Position numbers and translations under genes: made by a program
Shown here: positions 41,563 to 49,882 of the stretch, one piece after another
How the letters are laid out: each line of letters opens with the position of its first letter
Numbering within the stretch: position 1 is the stretch's first letter
Origin: Nitrospirota bacterium
GTDB taxonomy: Bacteria; Nitrospirota; JACRHJ01
NCBI GenBank assembly: GCA_016212105.1
Contig: JACRHJ010000021.1
Span: forward strand, 1 to 64,000
Direction: 5' to 3'
DNA: 64,000 nucleotides
Notes under the pieces: generated by a model
What the model saw: the letters and a program-made list of their open reading frames with translations, nothing else
What the model was told of the DNA's origin: nothing
Databases searched by the model: none

Positions 41563-42207
41563 CTACGCAATCAACTCGAACCTCCCTGTCTCCTCCGAAT
41601 ACCCGTACAGGCTCCCGTCCTCAATATCGAAGTACCAGCCGACGAGCATAAGGAGCCCGGCATCGACACGCGCGCGTATCCAGGGGAAGGTACGGAGGTT
41701 TTCGAGCGATACGAGTATCGCCGCCTGCTCGCACGCGCGGGCGAGTTCCTCCGGCGTCCCGCCCGGCAGCTCGGACTTCGCCTTTTCCAGCGCGCCGTCC
41801 GCTATCTTCATCCAGTTCTCGATGAACCCGGCCGAAGAGAAGGCGCACTGCCCGCTCATGAGCGCGCCTATGCCGCCGCAGTGGGCGTGGCCGAGGACGA
41901 TGATGTGCCTGACTTCCAGCGTCAGGACGCCGAACTCGAGCGCCGCGCTGACGCCGTGGTAGCCCTTGCCCTCCTCGCACGGGGGCACGAGGTTGGCGAC
42001 GTTCCTTACGACGAACAGGTCGCCAGGGTCGCATCCGAACAGTATTGCGGGGTCCACGCGCGAGTCGCTGCATCCTATAATGAGCGACTTGGGCCTCTGC
42101 CCCTCCCTGAGCCGGTCGAAGAGCAGCCGCCCGGGGCCGCGCCCCTCGGCGAAGTAGTTTGCCTTGAACTCCCTGAAACCCTCGATGAACTTTGCTATGT
42201 CTTCCAT
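41563..42207 (-). CDS. Beta-class carbonic anhydrase
   Basis: About 214 residues from the ATG at 42207 (MEDIAKFI), which has AGAGGGA upstream; the longer frame to 42300 adds a segment unlike the family. Zinc-site motifs are CSDSRVDP and HAHCGG, with VVRNVANLVPP between them, as in beta-class enzymes. It interconverts CO2 and bicarbonate, in the cytoplasm. Single gene with repeats on both sides. Confidence 0.92.
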   Translation of the reverse strand: MEDIAKFIEGFREFKANYFAEGRGPGRLLFDRLREGQRPKSLIIGCSDSRVDPAILFGCDPGDLFVVRNVANLVPPCEEGKGYHGVSAALEFGVLTLEVRHIIVLGHAHCGGIGALMSGQCAFSSAGFIENWMKIADGALEKAKSELPGGTPEELARACEQAAILVSLENLRTFPWIRARVDAGLLMLVGWYFDIEDGSLYGYSEETGRFELIA

Positions 42208-42299
42208 GCCGTCCCTCTGGTTGCCAAAATCCCCTGACACGGCAAGGTTATTTGCATGCGGAGGTTTTGTCAACATTTTTATCGCCGGAAATGCGCCCA

Positions 42300-42356
42300 T
42301 CTTCCGCTTAACCCCCCTCTCCCTCTCATGGGAGAGGGGTCAGGGGTGAGGGTCCA
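42300..42356. repeat. Inverted 'cctctccc...gggagagg' repeat
   Basis: A 'ccctctcatgggagagggg' hairpin followed by 'tcaggggtgagggtcc', one of the most frequent intergenic families here (also near 28855, 31975, 32770, 42797, 44910, 60230, 62195). Confidence 0.65.
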
Positions 42357-42437
42357 TCAGATACATATTGACTTATCCCGCCATGTTTAGTAACTTTAAG
42401 CTATAGAAGCCAATACCAACCCCTAAGGAGAAGTTAG

Positions 42438-42779
42438 ATGCCACTCGACGTAGCGGTGCTGGACGACCAGTACAGGTACAAGAAACACATGCACATTGAC
42501 AAGGCGATTCACGGCACACTGTTCAAGAAGATCGTCACAACGGCGGACTACCCGAGCCTTGGCCTTGCGCACGATGAGAGCGAGGATATAACCATCGCGC
42601 CGGACATGGTCGCGGACCTTGCCGCGGACATAGACAGGCTCGAAGCGTACCTGAAGGCCGAGGCCCCGATGTCCGAAGAGGTCAAGGCGCGCTGCCTTGC
42701 GTTCACCGCCGCGCTGAAGGACATATGCGCCGTGGCGATGGCCGAGGGCCGGGCCGTGGAGTTCGTGGCTGGGGAATAA
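42438..42779 (+). CDS. Hypothetical protein, 113 aa
   Basis: An acidic, soluble 113-residue protein beginning MPLDVAVLDDQYRYKKHMHID, with a helical second half (MVADLAADIDRLEAYLKAEAPMSEEVKARCLAFTAALKDI). AAGGAGAAG lies about eight bases before the ATG and codon use is like the host genes, so I treat it as real. No family recognised; no membrane segments or Cys pairs. Confidence 0.65.
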   Translation: MPLDVAVLDDQYRYKKHMHIDKAIHGTLFKKIVTTADYPSLGLAHDESEDITIAPDMVADLAADIDRLEAYLKAEAPMSEEVKARCLAFTAALKDICAVAMAEGRAVEFVAGE

Positions 42780-42784
42780 AAGGC

Positions 42785-43020
42785 TTCGACCGCTGTCTCC
42801 CCTCTCCCTTCAATGGGAGAGGGGCCGGGGGTGAGGGTTGGTTCTAATGTAGGGGCGGGTCCCCGTGCCCGCCCTGGGTTAATTCCTGGATTCCCGCTTT
42901 CGCGGGAATGACGGGCTAAGACGGAGATTGCCGCGCCGCTTACGCTCCTCGCAAAGACAACTCCGGCGTGCCGATGGCACAGCCTGCCCCGGTATGCTTA
43001 TAGCCGGGGCGCCCTACAAT
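42785..43020. repeat. Repeat block upstream of the galT-like gene
   Basis: Holds 'cccctctccc...gggagaggggc', 'taggggcgggtccccgtgcccgccc', 'gattcccgctttcgcgggaatgac' and 'ccccggtatgcttatagccgggg' units one after another. No gene seen. Confidence 0.65.
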
Positions 43021-43035
43021 TACAGGGGGTGTCCA

Positions 43036-44025
43036 ATGTCCGAGATTAGGAAGAACCTGATTACCGGAGAGTATGTCATCCTCGCGCCGGAGAGGGCGAA
43101 GCGCCCGAGCGACTTCGAGTGCCCGGTAAAGCACGAGGCGCCGCCGGAGCGCGTGGACAACTGCCCGTTCTGTCCTGGCAACGAGGACAAGACCCCGCCG
43201 CACAACTACATCTGCCCGGACGCGGGCGCATGGACCTGCCGCTGCATCCCGAACAAGTTCTCGGCGCTCTCCTCCGAGGGCGACATGTGGCGGAACGAGG
43301 AAGGCCTGAAGGTCGTCATGGCGGGCGTCGGCCGGCACGAGGTGGTCATCGAGACCCCGTACCACAACCGCTGCCTCGCGGTCCTCCCGGACGAAGCTAT
43401 GAAGTGCTACATGAGCACCTGCCTCCACCGCTTCAATGCCTTCTACGCCGACCCGAGGGTCGAGCACGTCATCCTGTTCAAGAACCACGGCGCGGCGGCG
43501 GGGACGTCGCTTGAGCACCCGCACTCCCAGATAGTCGGCCTGCCGATGACCCCCGCCCAGGTGCGGTACCGCGCCCAGGACGCCTGCGACTACTTCGACG
43601 ACAAGGGGAGCTGTCTAGTCTGCCGCACGATAGAAGAGGAGGCGTCGGACGGCAGGCGCGTCATCATGGAGACGGATAACTTCCTCGCTTTCATACCGTA
43701 CGCGGCGCTCTCTCCGTTCCACACCTGGATATTCCCCAAGCGGCACATGCCCTGCTTCACGGCCATTACCGGTACGGAGCTGGACGAGCTCGCGGTCGTA
43801 CTGAAGACCGTCCTCTGGAAGGTATACAAGGGGCTCTGCAACCCGGACTACAACTACGTCATCAGAAGCGGCGCACCGTCCGACTGCAATGCGGACCACC
43901 TGCACTGGTACGTGGCGATAGTCCCGAGGGTGACGAAGGCGGCCGGATTCGAACTCGGAACCGGCATGTACATCAACCCGTCCATACCCGAGGCCAGCGC
44001 GGAGTTCCTGAGGGACGTGAAGTAG
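43036..44025 (+). CDS. galT: Galactose-1-phosphate uridylyltransferase-like protein (HIT superfamily)
   Basis: A 329-residue protein beginning EIRKNLITGEYVILAPERA, with NCPFCPGNE as zinc/cysteine site, and the catalytic GTSLEHPHSQIVGLP (HPHSQ; GalT active-site His in H-P-H). The second half repeats the fold (AALSPFHTWIFPKRH, ADHLHWYVAIVPR). GalT interconverts UDP-Glc/Gal-1-P; bacterial relatives of this size include ADP-glucose or DUF4931-type proteins, so exact substrate is not certain. The ATG at 43036 follows a GGGGGT; upstream frame extension is repeat sequence. Confidence 0.85.
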   Translation: MSEIRKNLITGEYVILAPERAKRPSDFECPVKHEAPPERVDNCPFCPGNEDKTPPHNYICPDAGAWTCRCIPNKFSALSSEGDMWRNEEGLKVVMAGVGRHEVVIETPYHNRCLAVLPDEAMKCYMSTCLHRFNAFYADPRVEHVILFKNHGAAAGTSLEHPHSQIVGLPMTPAQVRYRAQDACDYFDDKGSCLVCRTIEEEASDGRRVIMETDNFLAFIPYAALSPFHTWIFPKRHMPCFTAITGTELDELAVVLKTVLWKVYKGLCNPDYNYVIRSGAPSDCNADHLHWYVAIVPRVTKAAGFELGTGMYINPSIPEASAEFLRDVK

Positions 44026-44242
44026 GCGGGTATATGCCTGCTGCGTCGATGACGCCGCGTCCTGGCCCTTGCCGTCATACAGGTACGAGTAATGCGCGCC
44101 GTCCTGGCAAAGTAATTAAACACGCCACGCCCCCGAAGTCAACCACTTCTCCCCTCCATCCGCCGCCTTGCGCAGTCCATACATGAGCGGTATACTTATG
44201 ATAAGCAAACATGCCATATGTAACAAACATGGGGGTGACAAA

Positions 44243-44848
44243 ATGTCAACCGATACCAAAATCAACTGGCTTGAGGGCCTCGACCTCGCCTATAGCGTGT
44301 CTTCCCAGTCGCACAAGCCCGTCCTGGCGTTCTTCCACTACGAGCACTGCACCGGCTGCAAGAAGACCATAGCGAACACGCTTCCGAAGATGTCGGTAAT
44401 CGACTACGTTTCGGACAACTATGTCCCGGTCATGCTGGAGACCACGCAAAAGGCCGACGACGCCGAGCTTTACGGCATTGAATGGACGCCAACCTTCGTC
44501 GTGATGGACGACCACGGCAAGGAGGCATACCGCTGGGTCGGCTACCTGCCGGAGGACGACTTCATGGGCCACCTGAACATGGCGCTCGCGACCTACGCGC
44601 TGAAGAAAAAGGACTACCTGAACGCCGAACGGCTGTTCGACGAGATAGTCCTCAAGTTCCCGCTGACGGAGTTCGCGCCCCAGGCGGCATACTACCTGGG
44701 CGTCGTGAAGTACAGGGCGACCGGAGACGTCAACTGCCTGTCCAAGGCCTACATTGACCTCAAGGTGTCCTACCCGGACAGCCCGTGGACGGTCAAGGCG
44801 TCCGCATGGGAGAAGGCGTACATCGACAGCTTCAGGAAGGCCGCGTAA
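44243..44848 (+). CDS. Thioredoxin-fold protein with tetratricopeptide-like tail
   Basis: About 201 residues. A thioredoxin fold with FFHYEHCTGCKKTIANT, where C-x2-C takes the active-site place, and WTPTFVVMDDHGKEAYRWVGYLP (cis-Pro loop) resembles DUF255/YbbN-like proteins. The C-terminal 80 residues are helical (YLNAERLFDEIVLKFPLTEFAPQAAYYLG) and TPR-like. No signal peptide. A disulphide or redox-chaperone role is likely. GGGGGTGA lies before the ATG at 44243. Confidence 0.75.
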   Translation: MSTDTKINWLEGLDLAYSVSSQSHKPVLAFFHYEHCTGCKKTIANTLPKMSVIDYVSDNYVPVMLETTQKADDAELYGIEWTPTFVVMDDHGKEAYRWVGYLPEDDFMGHLNMALATYALKKKDYLNAERLFDEIVLKFPLTEFAPQAAYYLGVVKYRATGDVNCLSKAYIDLKVSYPDSPWTVKASAWEKAYIDSFRKAA

Positions 44849-44870
44849 AGGCGGTTGCTTATTAATGCAG

Positions 44871-44897
44871 GGGCCGACCCGTGTGTCGGCCCTTTTT
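44871..44897 (+). terminator. Rho-independent terminator
   Basis: Stem gggccgac / gtcggccc with a 6-nt loop followed by six Ts, 22 bases after the thioredoxin-like gene. It belongs to the 'gggccgac' repeat family. Confidence 0.85.
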
Positions 44898-45026
44898 TAT
44901 TAAATCCCCCTCTCCTCGCGGGAGAGGGGGTTGGGGGTGAGGGGTCTCCACTGTGGTGTTGGTGGTGAGGGGCACATCGGCGGGCAGTGCCCGCCCTACA
45001 ACTACCCCCTTTCTCCCATACCTGAC

Positions 45027-45054
45027 TTTACAACTCCAGTATAACTGCTACACT
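45027..45054 (+). promoter_or_regulatory. Possible sigma70 promoter for the epimerase gene
   Basis: TTTACA, 16-bp spacer, TACACT, about 45 bases before the start codon at 45099; AAAGGGG provides the ribosome site. Confidence 0.4.
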
Positions 45055-45098
45055 TTATATATAGGTAAGCAACAACCTATGGAAGAAAGGGGTATGAG

Positions 45099-46046
45099 AT
45101 GAAAATATTTGTATCCGGCGCGGCCGGTTTTATCGGAAGCGCGGTATCTGCCGAGCTTGTGAAAAGGGGGCACAAGGTGCTCGGCATGGCAATCGACGAT
45201 AACGAGGTGAACATCGTCAGGAAGACGGGCGCGATACCCGTCCAGGGCGACCTGTTCAAGGGCGGCGAGTGGTGCAACATAATCGCCGAGGCGGACAAGG
45301 TCATCAGCCTGACCCAGCCCACGAAGATGGGCGACGTGATCACCAGGGACAACGTCGAATCCTACAGCAGGAAACACACGGAGGCCGTGACGAACCTGAT
45401 AAAGGCTGCCTCGGACGGCAACGCCAGGCAGGTCATAGTCACGAACCACACCGAATGCTTCGGCAACAGGGACGGCAAGTGGGTAGAGAGCGACGCAGCC
45501 GCGCACGACCCGGTCGGGTTCTGCAGGCCGCTTGCGGGCTCGTTCGAGGCGATCGAGCGGACCGCCGAGGACGCCGGACTTTCGCTCGTGAACCTGTACC
45601 CCGCGCCGGTCTACGGCGACGGAGGGTGGTTCCCGATGGTGGTCGACGAGATGATCAAGGGCAAGATGAAGATGGTCTCGCCCGGCACCAACTACATGAA
45701 CCTGATCCACATCGACGACGTCGCAGCGCTTTACTCGCTGGTCGTCGAGAAGGTCGAGGGAAGCGACGTGTTCATCCTCTCGGACGACAGGCCGGTAAAG
45801 CAGATCGACATGATTAGCCACCTCGCGGACCTGCTGGACGTTGACGTCCCGGAGATGGTAAGCGTCGCGGAGTTCGAGAAGCTATACGGCTGGCTCACGG
45901 CCGAGTGCCTGTCGTGCAATACGCGGGTGTCGAGCCTGAAGGCCATCCAGACGCTCGGGCACAAGCCGATAATCAGGAGCTACGAGCAGGGCTTCGCATA
46001 CACGCTGAAACTGATGGGCGTCGAGCCGAGGCGGAAGGCCGCATAA
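45099..46046 (+). CDS. NAD(P)-dependent epimerase/dehydratase (SDR family)
   Basis: A 315-residue extended SDR protein. The N-terminal nucleotide-binding motif is KIFVSGAAGFIGSAV (GxxGxxG). The usual catalytic YxxxK is not obvious; a segment VSRPLAGSFEAIERTAEDAG-like (here FCRPLAGSFEAIERTAE) stands in its place, as in NAD-binding domain proteins of the NmrA-like/atypical SDR group. The substrate is unknown. Monocistronic, with its own candidate promoter and a strong terminator. Confidence 0.8.
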   Translation: MKIFVSGAAGFIGSAVSAELVKRGHKVLGMAIDDNEVNIVRKTGAIPVQGDLFKGGEWCNIIAEADKVISLTQPTKMGDVITRDNVESYSRKHTEAVTNLIKAASDGNARQVIVTNHTECFGNRDGKWVESDAAAHDPVGFCRPLAGSFEAIERTAEDAGLSLVNLYPAPVYGDGGWFPMVVDEMIKGKMKMVSPGTNYMNLIHIDDVAALYSLVVEKVEGSDVFILSDDRPVKQIDMISHLADLLDVDVPEMVSVAEFEKLYGWLTAECLSCNTRVSSLKAIQTLGHKPIIRSYEQGFAYTLKLMGVEPRRKAA

Positions 46047-46073
46047 TACGGTACACATATGCCATGCAACGTA

Positions 46074-46100
46074 ACGGCCCCGGAAGCGGGGCCGTATTTT
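46074..46100 (+). terminator. Rho-independent terminator of the epimerase gene
   Basis: acggccccg and cggggccgt arms with a gaag loop, then attttgt. Confidence 0.9.
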
Positions 46101-46388
46101 GTGGCTCTTTATGCAGGGGCGGGTCCCTGTGCCCGCCCTATTGTCATTGCGAGGAGCGAATGCGATGCGGCAATCTCCTCATTATAATAATCTATCGAGG
46201 AGATTGCTTCGCTACGCTCGCAAAGACAGTCACTGGATTCCCGCTGGAGTTTACCCCGGTATGCCTAAAGCCGGGGCGGGAATGACAATCAATTAATGGG
46301 CCGTGCCCACCCTATATTCCCCCCTCTTAAGATAAGAGGGGGGCAAGGGGGGCGTTATGAGAAGTTGGCAGGGGGGCTGGGGGCGTCT
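46101..46388. repeat. Repeat block between epimerase and slt
   Basis: Contains 'caggggcgggtccctgtgcccgccc', an extended 'cattgcgaggagcgaat...ggagattgcttcgctacgctcgcaaagac' unit, 'gattcccgctggag...ccggggcgggaatgac' and a palindromic 'cccctcttaagataagagggg' unit at about 46320-46342. No gene. Confidence 0.7.
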
Positions 46389-48764
46389 CTACCGTTGTGG
46401 CGTCTTCTCCCCGTACAGCCGTCTGTACATCATATAATTCCTGAGCACCCGCTTCACATAACTGCGCGTCTCGTAATACGTAATCCCCTCGATGAACTCC
46501 TCGTCGGTCGCGGCCGGGTCCTTATCCACCCAGCGCTTCAGCGGCCCCGGCCCGGCGTTGTATTCCGCGAGGGCGTGCGCCAGCCTGCCGCCGTGCCTCT
46601 CCACCAGCGATGCGAGGTAGCACGTCCCGAGCGGGACGTTGAACTCCTCGTCCTTCAACTGCTCGGTGGAGCCGAACCCGATGTTCATCTTCGCGCATAC
46701 CGCCCTGGCCGTGCCGGGCATCAGCTGCATGAGGCCGATGGCCCCAGCCGGCGAGACCGCCTCCGGGTTGAAACGCGACTCCTCCCGGATTACCGCGTAG
46801 ACGAGCGCGGGGTCGATGCCGAAGGCCTCCGCCTGCTTCAGGACGATGTCCGGGTACGCGAGCGGGTAGAGCATCTCTAGCGCGTAGCCCGGCACCGTCC
46901 CCCGTCCGACGTTCACGGAGTCCGAATACAGCCCGCCCGCAAGCTCCAGCGGCCTCTGGTACTGCCCGAGCGCAAGGTATGCGCCGGAAAGAAGCCTGAG
47001 CCCGTCCATGGAATGGCTGTACCCGTCCTCGGCGGCCCTGAGTTCCCGGACGGCCTCCTCCTTCATGCCCTGTAGCCCAAGCTCGGAGGCGCGAGCGAAC
47101 GGCCCGTAGCCGGGCATGGAACCCATATCCGGCGAATAGTAGCTCATTGCCGACTGTAAGGACGGCTGGCCGTCGTCCCCGCCGTCCACCCGTCCGCCGT
47201 CAGACGCGAGTAACCCGTAGAATGAGTATCCGTATGTGGACGCAAGTGAGGCGAACATGGCCGATGCCTCGTCCGTCCGCCCCTGCATCCCGATGGTCTT
47301 CGCCTGCCAGTATATCGCCTGGGGCGCGAGCGTAGAGCCGGGATACTCGGCCGCAAGCTTCAGGAAGGTCGCCTCGGAGCCCGGGTAGTCTCCGAGCCTG
47401 TAGTCGGCCAGACCCAGCCACCACAGCACCTCGTCCCGCCTGTCCGTCTTAGGAAATCCGGTCAGTATCTGGGTGAGTACTTCCTTCGACAGCCCGAAAT
47501 CCCCGTCCGACTGCGCGGTCACGCCAAGCAGGTACAGGCAGTCTGCCGTCCTCGGGTCTCCGGGGAACCGCGCGGCGCAGGAGGTCACGGTGCCCGCGAG
47601 TGCGGACTCGTCGCCCCTGAGGTGCGTCTTGCTGAGCCAGTAGTACGCGTCAGGCGCCTGCGCGTCGTAACCGCCCTCGATTACCTCCTTGAACGCGGCG
47701 ACCGCATTGTCGTTCTCGCGCAGGTCATAGTATGAACGCCCCAGCCGCAGGAGCGCCTCGCCCCTGAGGGCGGACTTCTGCTCAAGGCCCTGTAGGACTT
47801 CGGTGTACGCGCCGGCCGCGCTCCTCTGGCTGCCCCTTGCATATAACCTGTCCGCGCGCCGGAGCCGGTCTTCGAGCGTGGGTTCCGGGGCCGGGTGGCC
47901 GGCCTCGGCAAGCTCGGCCGCGAGCCGCTCGGCCTTCACCGTGGCTGAGTAACCCGGATACTCCCGCCAGAGCATCCCGTACTGGGCAAGCGCGTCGTCG
48001 TACTTCCCAAGCCCTGCGTACGCCTTCATAAGAAGGTAGTTCGCGTCGGCGGTCTGGTTCGATGAACGCTTCGTCTTCAGGAATCCACGGATTCGGTCCG
48101 CCACGTCCTGATACCTTTGCAGCTCGATATACTCACGCGCGGCGTCGAGCGCGGAGCCGGACGCGAGCACGCTTCCGGAGTAGTCCGAGACAAGTTGGCC
48201 GTACAACGCGGATGCGTCCTCGTGCCTCCCAGACTTCGCATACTCGTTTGCTGCAAGGTAGATTGCGTAGTCGGCAAGGATGGGGTATTTTTCACGCGCG
48301 TTCCCGAACAGCGTCGCGGCGGCGGCCGGGTCGCCCCCGGCGGCAAAGGCCCTTGCGGCGAGGAATACCGCCCTGCCCTCCCAGGCTGAGCCTTTGTGAG
48401 CGGCGGCAAGAGAAAGCGCGGCCTCTCCCGCCTCGCGGTACCTGCCGGACGCATGGAGGCCGACGGCCTCGCTGAAAGCGGCCTCCTCCGGGGATACATG
48501 CCTGACCGGGGCCGTTTCTGGTGTACTCGTTGTGTTAGGGGGGACGGACATGCTCCGGAGAGGCTCCGGTGCCGGGACGTGCGTACCGGCCAGGCTGGCC
48601 ACGACCCGCACGGGTGGGTTGTTGGCCGGAGCTTCCGAGTTAGCGGGCGTCCGGGCCACGCTTACACGCGAGCCGTTTCCGGACAGGACGCAGCCCGAGG
48701 ACAGGGCAAGGAGTATGCCGAGACAGGCATGGATTGGCGAGGATGCGGATGACTTGAAGCTCAT
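46389..48764 (-). CDS. Soluble lytic transglycosylase (Slt70-like) with TPR-rich N-terminal region
   Basis: About 791 residues from the ATG at 48764; a start at 48791 would add nine residues. Signal/lipoprotein-like segment CLGILLALSSGCVLSG is followed by an alpha-superhelical region built of many 34-residue repeats (about 90-570), as in Slt70. The catalytic SLT domain at the end has the Glu in EESRFNPEAVSPAGAIGLMQLMPG and AEYNAGPGPLKRW. It cleaves peptidoglycan strands with 1,6-anhydro product. The lipobox (SSGC) is not perfect, so secretion by lipid anchor is uncertain. Confidence 0.9.
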   Translation of the reverse strand: MSFKSSASSPIHACLGILLALSSGCVLSGNGSRVSVARTPANSEAPANNPPVRVVASLAGTHVPAPEPLRSMSVPPNTTSTPETAPVRHVSPEEAAFSEAVGLHASGRYREAGEAALSLAAAHKGSAWEGRAVFLAARAFAAGGDPAAAATLFGNAREKYPILADYAIYLAANEYAKSGRHEDASALYGQLVSDYSGSVLASGSALDAAREYIELQRYQDVADRIRGFLKTKRSSNQTADANYLLMKAYAGLGKYDDALAQYGMLWREYPGYSATVKAERLAAELAEAGHPAPEPTLEDRLRRADRLYARGSQRSAAGAYTEVLQGLEQKSALRGEALLRLGRSYYDLRENDNAVAAFKEVIEGGYDAQAPDAYYWLSKTHLRGDESALAGTVTSCAARFPGDPRTADCLYLLGVTAQSDGDFGLSKEVLTQILTGFPKTDRRDEVLWWLGLADYRLGDYPGSEATFLKLAAEYPGSTLAPQAIYWQAKTIGMQGRTDEASAMFASLASTYGYSFYGLLASDGGRVDGGDDGQPSLQSAMSYYSPDMGSMPGYGPFARASELGLQGMKEEAVRELRAAEDGYSHSMDGLRLLSGAYLALGQYQRPLELAGGLYSDSVNVGRGTVPGYALEMLYPLAYPDIVLKQAEAFGIDPALVYAVIREESRFNPEAVSPAGAIGLMQLMPGTARAVCAKMNIGFGSTEQLKDEEFNVPLGTCYLASLVERHGGRLAHALAEYNAGPGPLKRWVDKDPAATDEEFIEGITYYETRSYVKRVLRNYMMYRRLYGEKTPQR

Positions 48765-48864
48765 ATCTGCCCTGCGTGGAAGATAAGCCATTATCGTTCA
48801 ATAACGCCCGGCTGTCAAGGACTTCCGGGCGGGACTTCTGGGGCTTGCTCGGCAAACTTAGCCC

Positions 48865-48893
48865 TTGAAAATCGGCTCCGGATATGCTATTTT
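48865..48893 (+). promoter_or_regulatory. Sigma70-type promoter of the gatC operon
   Basis: TTGAAA, 17-bp spacer, TATTTT, 33 bases before the gatC start, whose ribosome site is AAGGGGG. Confidence 0.65.
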
Positions 48894-48926
48894 TTATAGT
48901 TCATAAATACTTACAAGGGGGAGCCC

Positions 48927-49214
48927 ATGAAGATAACCGTAGACATGGTCGAGAAGGTCGCCGCGCTCGGCAGGCTGGAGTACTCGGCCGAGGAAAACGA
49001 GACGCTTACCCGGCAGTTGGACGGCATACTGACGTATGTGGAGAAGCTGAACGAGCTGGACACCACCGGCGTCGAGCCGACCTCGCACGTCCTGCCAATC
49101 AGCAACGTTTTCAGGGACGACGTCCCCAGGCCGTCGCTATCACAGGACGACGCGCTCGGCAACGCGCCGGACCGCGCGGGCGAGTTTTACAGGGTGCCGA
49201 AGATTATAGAATAA
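48927..49214 (+). CDS. gatC: Asp/Glu-tRNA amidotransferase subunit C
   Basis: A 95-residue GatC of normal size: ITVDMVEKVAALGRLEYSAEE, then LDGILTYVEKLNELDTTGVEPTSHV and DDVPRPSLSQDDAL, ending GEFYRVPKIIE. It wraps around GatA in the GatCAB complex, which amidates misacylated Glu-tRNA(Gln) and Asp-tRNA(Asn). It heads the group gatC-panD-gatA-(insert)-gatB. AAGGGGG lies before the ATG. Confidence 0.95.
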   Translation: MKITVDMVEKVAALGRLEYSAEENETLTRQLDGILTYVEKLNELDTTGVEPTSHVLPISNVFRDDVPRPSLSQDDALGNAPDRAGEFYRVPKIIE

Positions 49215-49223
49215 GGCCACTCT

Positions 49224-49480
49224 GCCTTTGACCGTCATTCCCGCCCGTTCGGCTTCGCTCAGGGCAGGCTCCGGCGGGAATCCAGGAAGTTGATAGTTGC
49301 CCGATTCCTCGGGCGATATTGTAGGGCGCGACGCCCCCGGCGCGCCGAAGATTAAAGAAGGGCCGACACGCGCTTCGCTTGGTACGGCCCCTACAGTTGG
49401 CCGGGCGCAACAGACCGCGCCGATGAATAATATACAGGCGGATTCTTCGCTTCGCTCAGAATGACACCTAAGGTAATCGC
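49224..49480. repeat. Repeat block between gatC and panD
   Basis: A 'cgtcattcccgcccg...ccggcgggaatcc' unit, a 'gtagggcgcgacgcccccggcgcgcc' tract, a 'ggccgacacgcgcttcgcttggtacggcccc' unit and a 'acaggcggattcttcgcttcgctcagaatgac' unit. Confidence 0.65.
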
Positions 49481-49508
49481 GCTATAGAAGCTGTTTGGAG
49501 GTTCTAAG

Positions 49509-49865
49509 ATGTTACGCACTATGCTCCGGTCGAAGATACACAGGGCCACCGTCACCGAGGCCGACCTCGAGTACGAAGGGAGCCTTACGCTCGACCAGGA
49601 CCTGATGGACGCGGCGGGCATGGTCCCGTACGAGCAGGTCGGCCTGTCCAACCTGAACAACGGCGAACGGTTCGAGACCTACGTCATACCCGGGCCGCGC
49701 GGCTCCGGCGTGGTCTGTCTCAACGGCCCGACCGCAAGGAAGGGCATGGTCAACGACAAGGTCATCATCTTCTGCTACGAAGGGTTTACGGAAGAGGAGA
49801 TGAAGTCTTTCGTCCCGACCATCATAAAGGTGGACGCGAACAACAGGATAATCAACCCGTCATAA
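49509..49865 (+). CDS. panD: Aspartate 1-decarboxylase
   Basis: A 118-residue PanD of classical length. The self-cleavage site EYEG24-S25LT creates the pyruvoyl cofactor; the substrate-binding residues K9 and H11 in SKIHRA, R54 and Y58 in NGERFETYV all match E. coli numbering, and the GSGVVCLNGPTARKG loop is conserved. It makes beta-alanine for pantothenate. It sits between gatC and gatA, separated from gatC by repeats but followed 17 bases later by gatA. Confidence 0.96.
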   Translation: MLRTMLRSKIHRATVTEADLEYEGSLTLDQDLMDAAGMVPYEQVGLSNLNNGERFETYVIPGPRGSGVVCLNGPTARKGMVNDKVIIFCYEGFTEEEMKSFVPTIIKVDANNRIINPS

Positions 49866-49882
49866 CCATATAGGAGTCCGCA

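Noticed and set aside
44026-44123. Minus-strand phrase resembling an RHS repeat (HYSYLYDGKG)
   Set aside because: Only about ten residues match and no frame, start or neighbours support it; it may be a decayed scrap but is too short to call.
48540-48786. Plus-strand frames opposite the slt gene
   Set aside because: They are shadows of the slt coding strand, with no start signal or recognisable protein.
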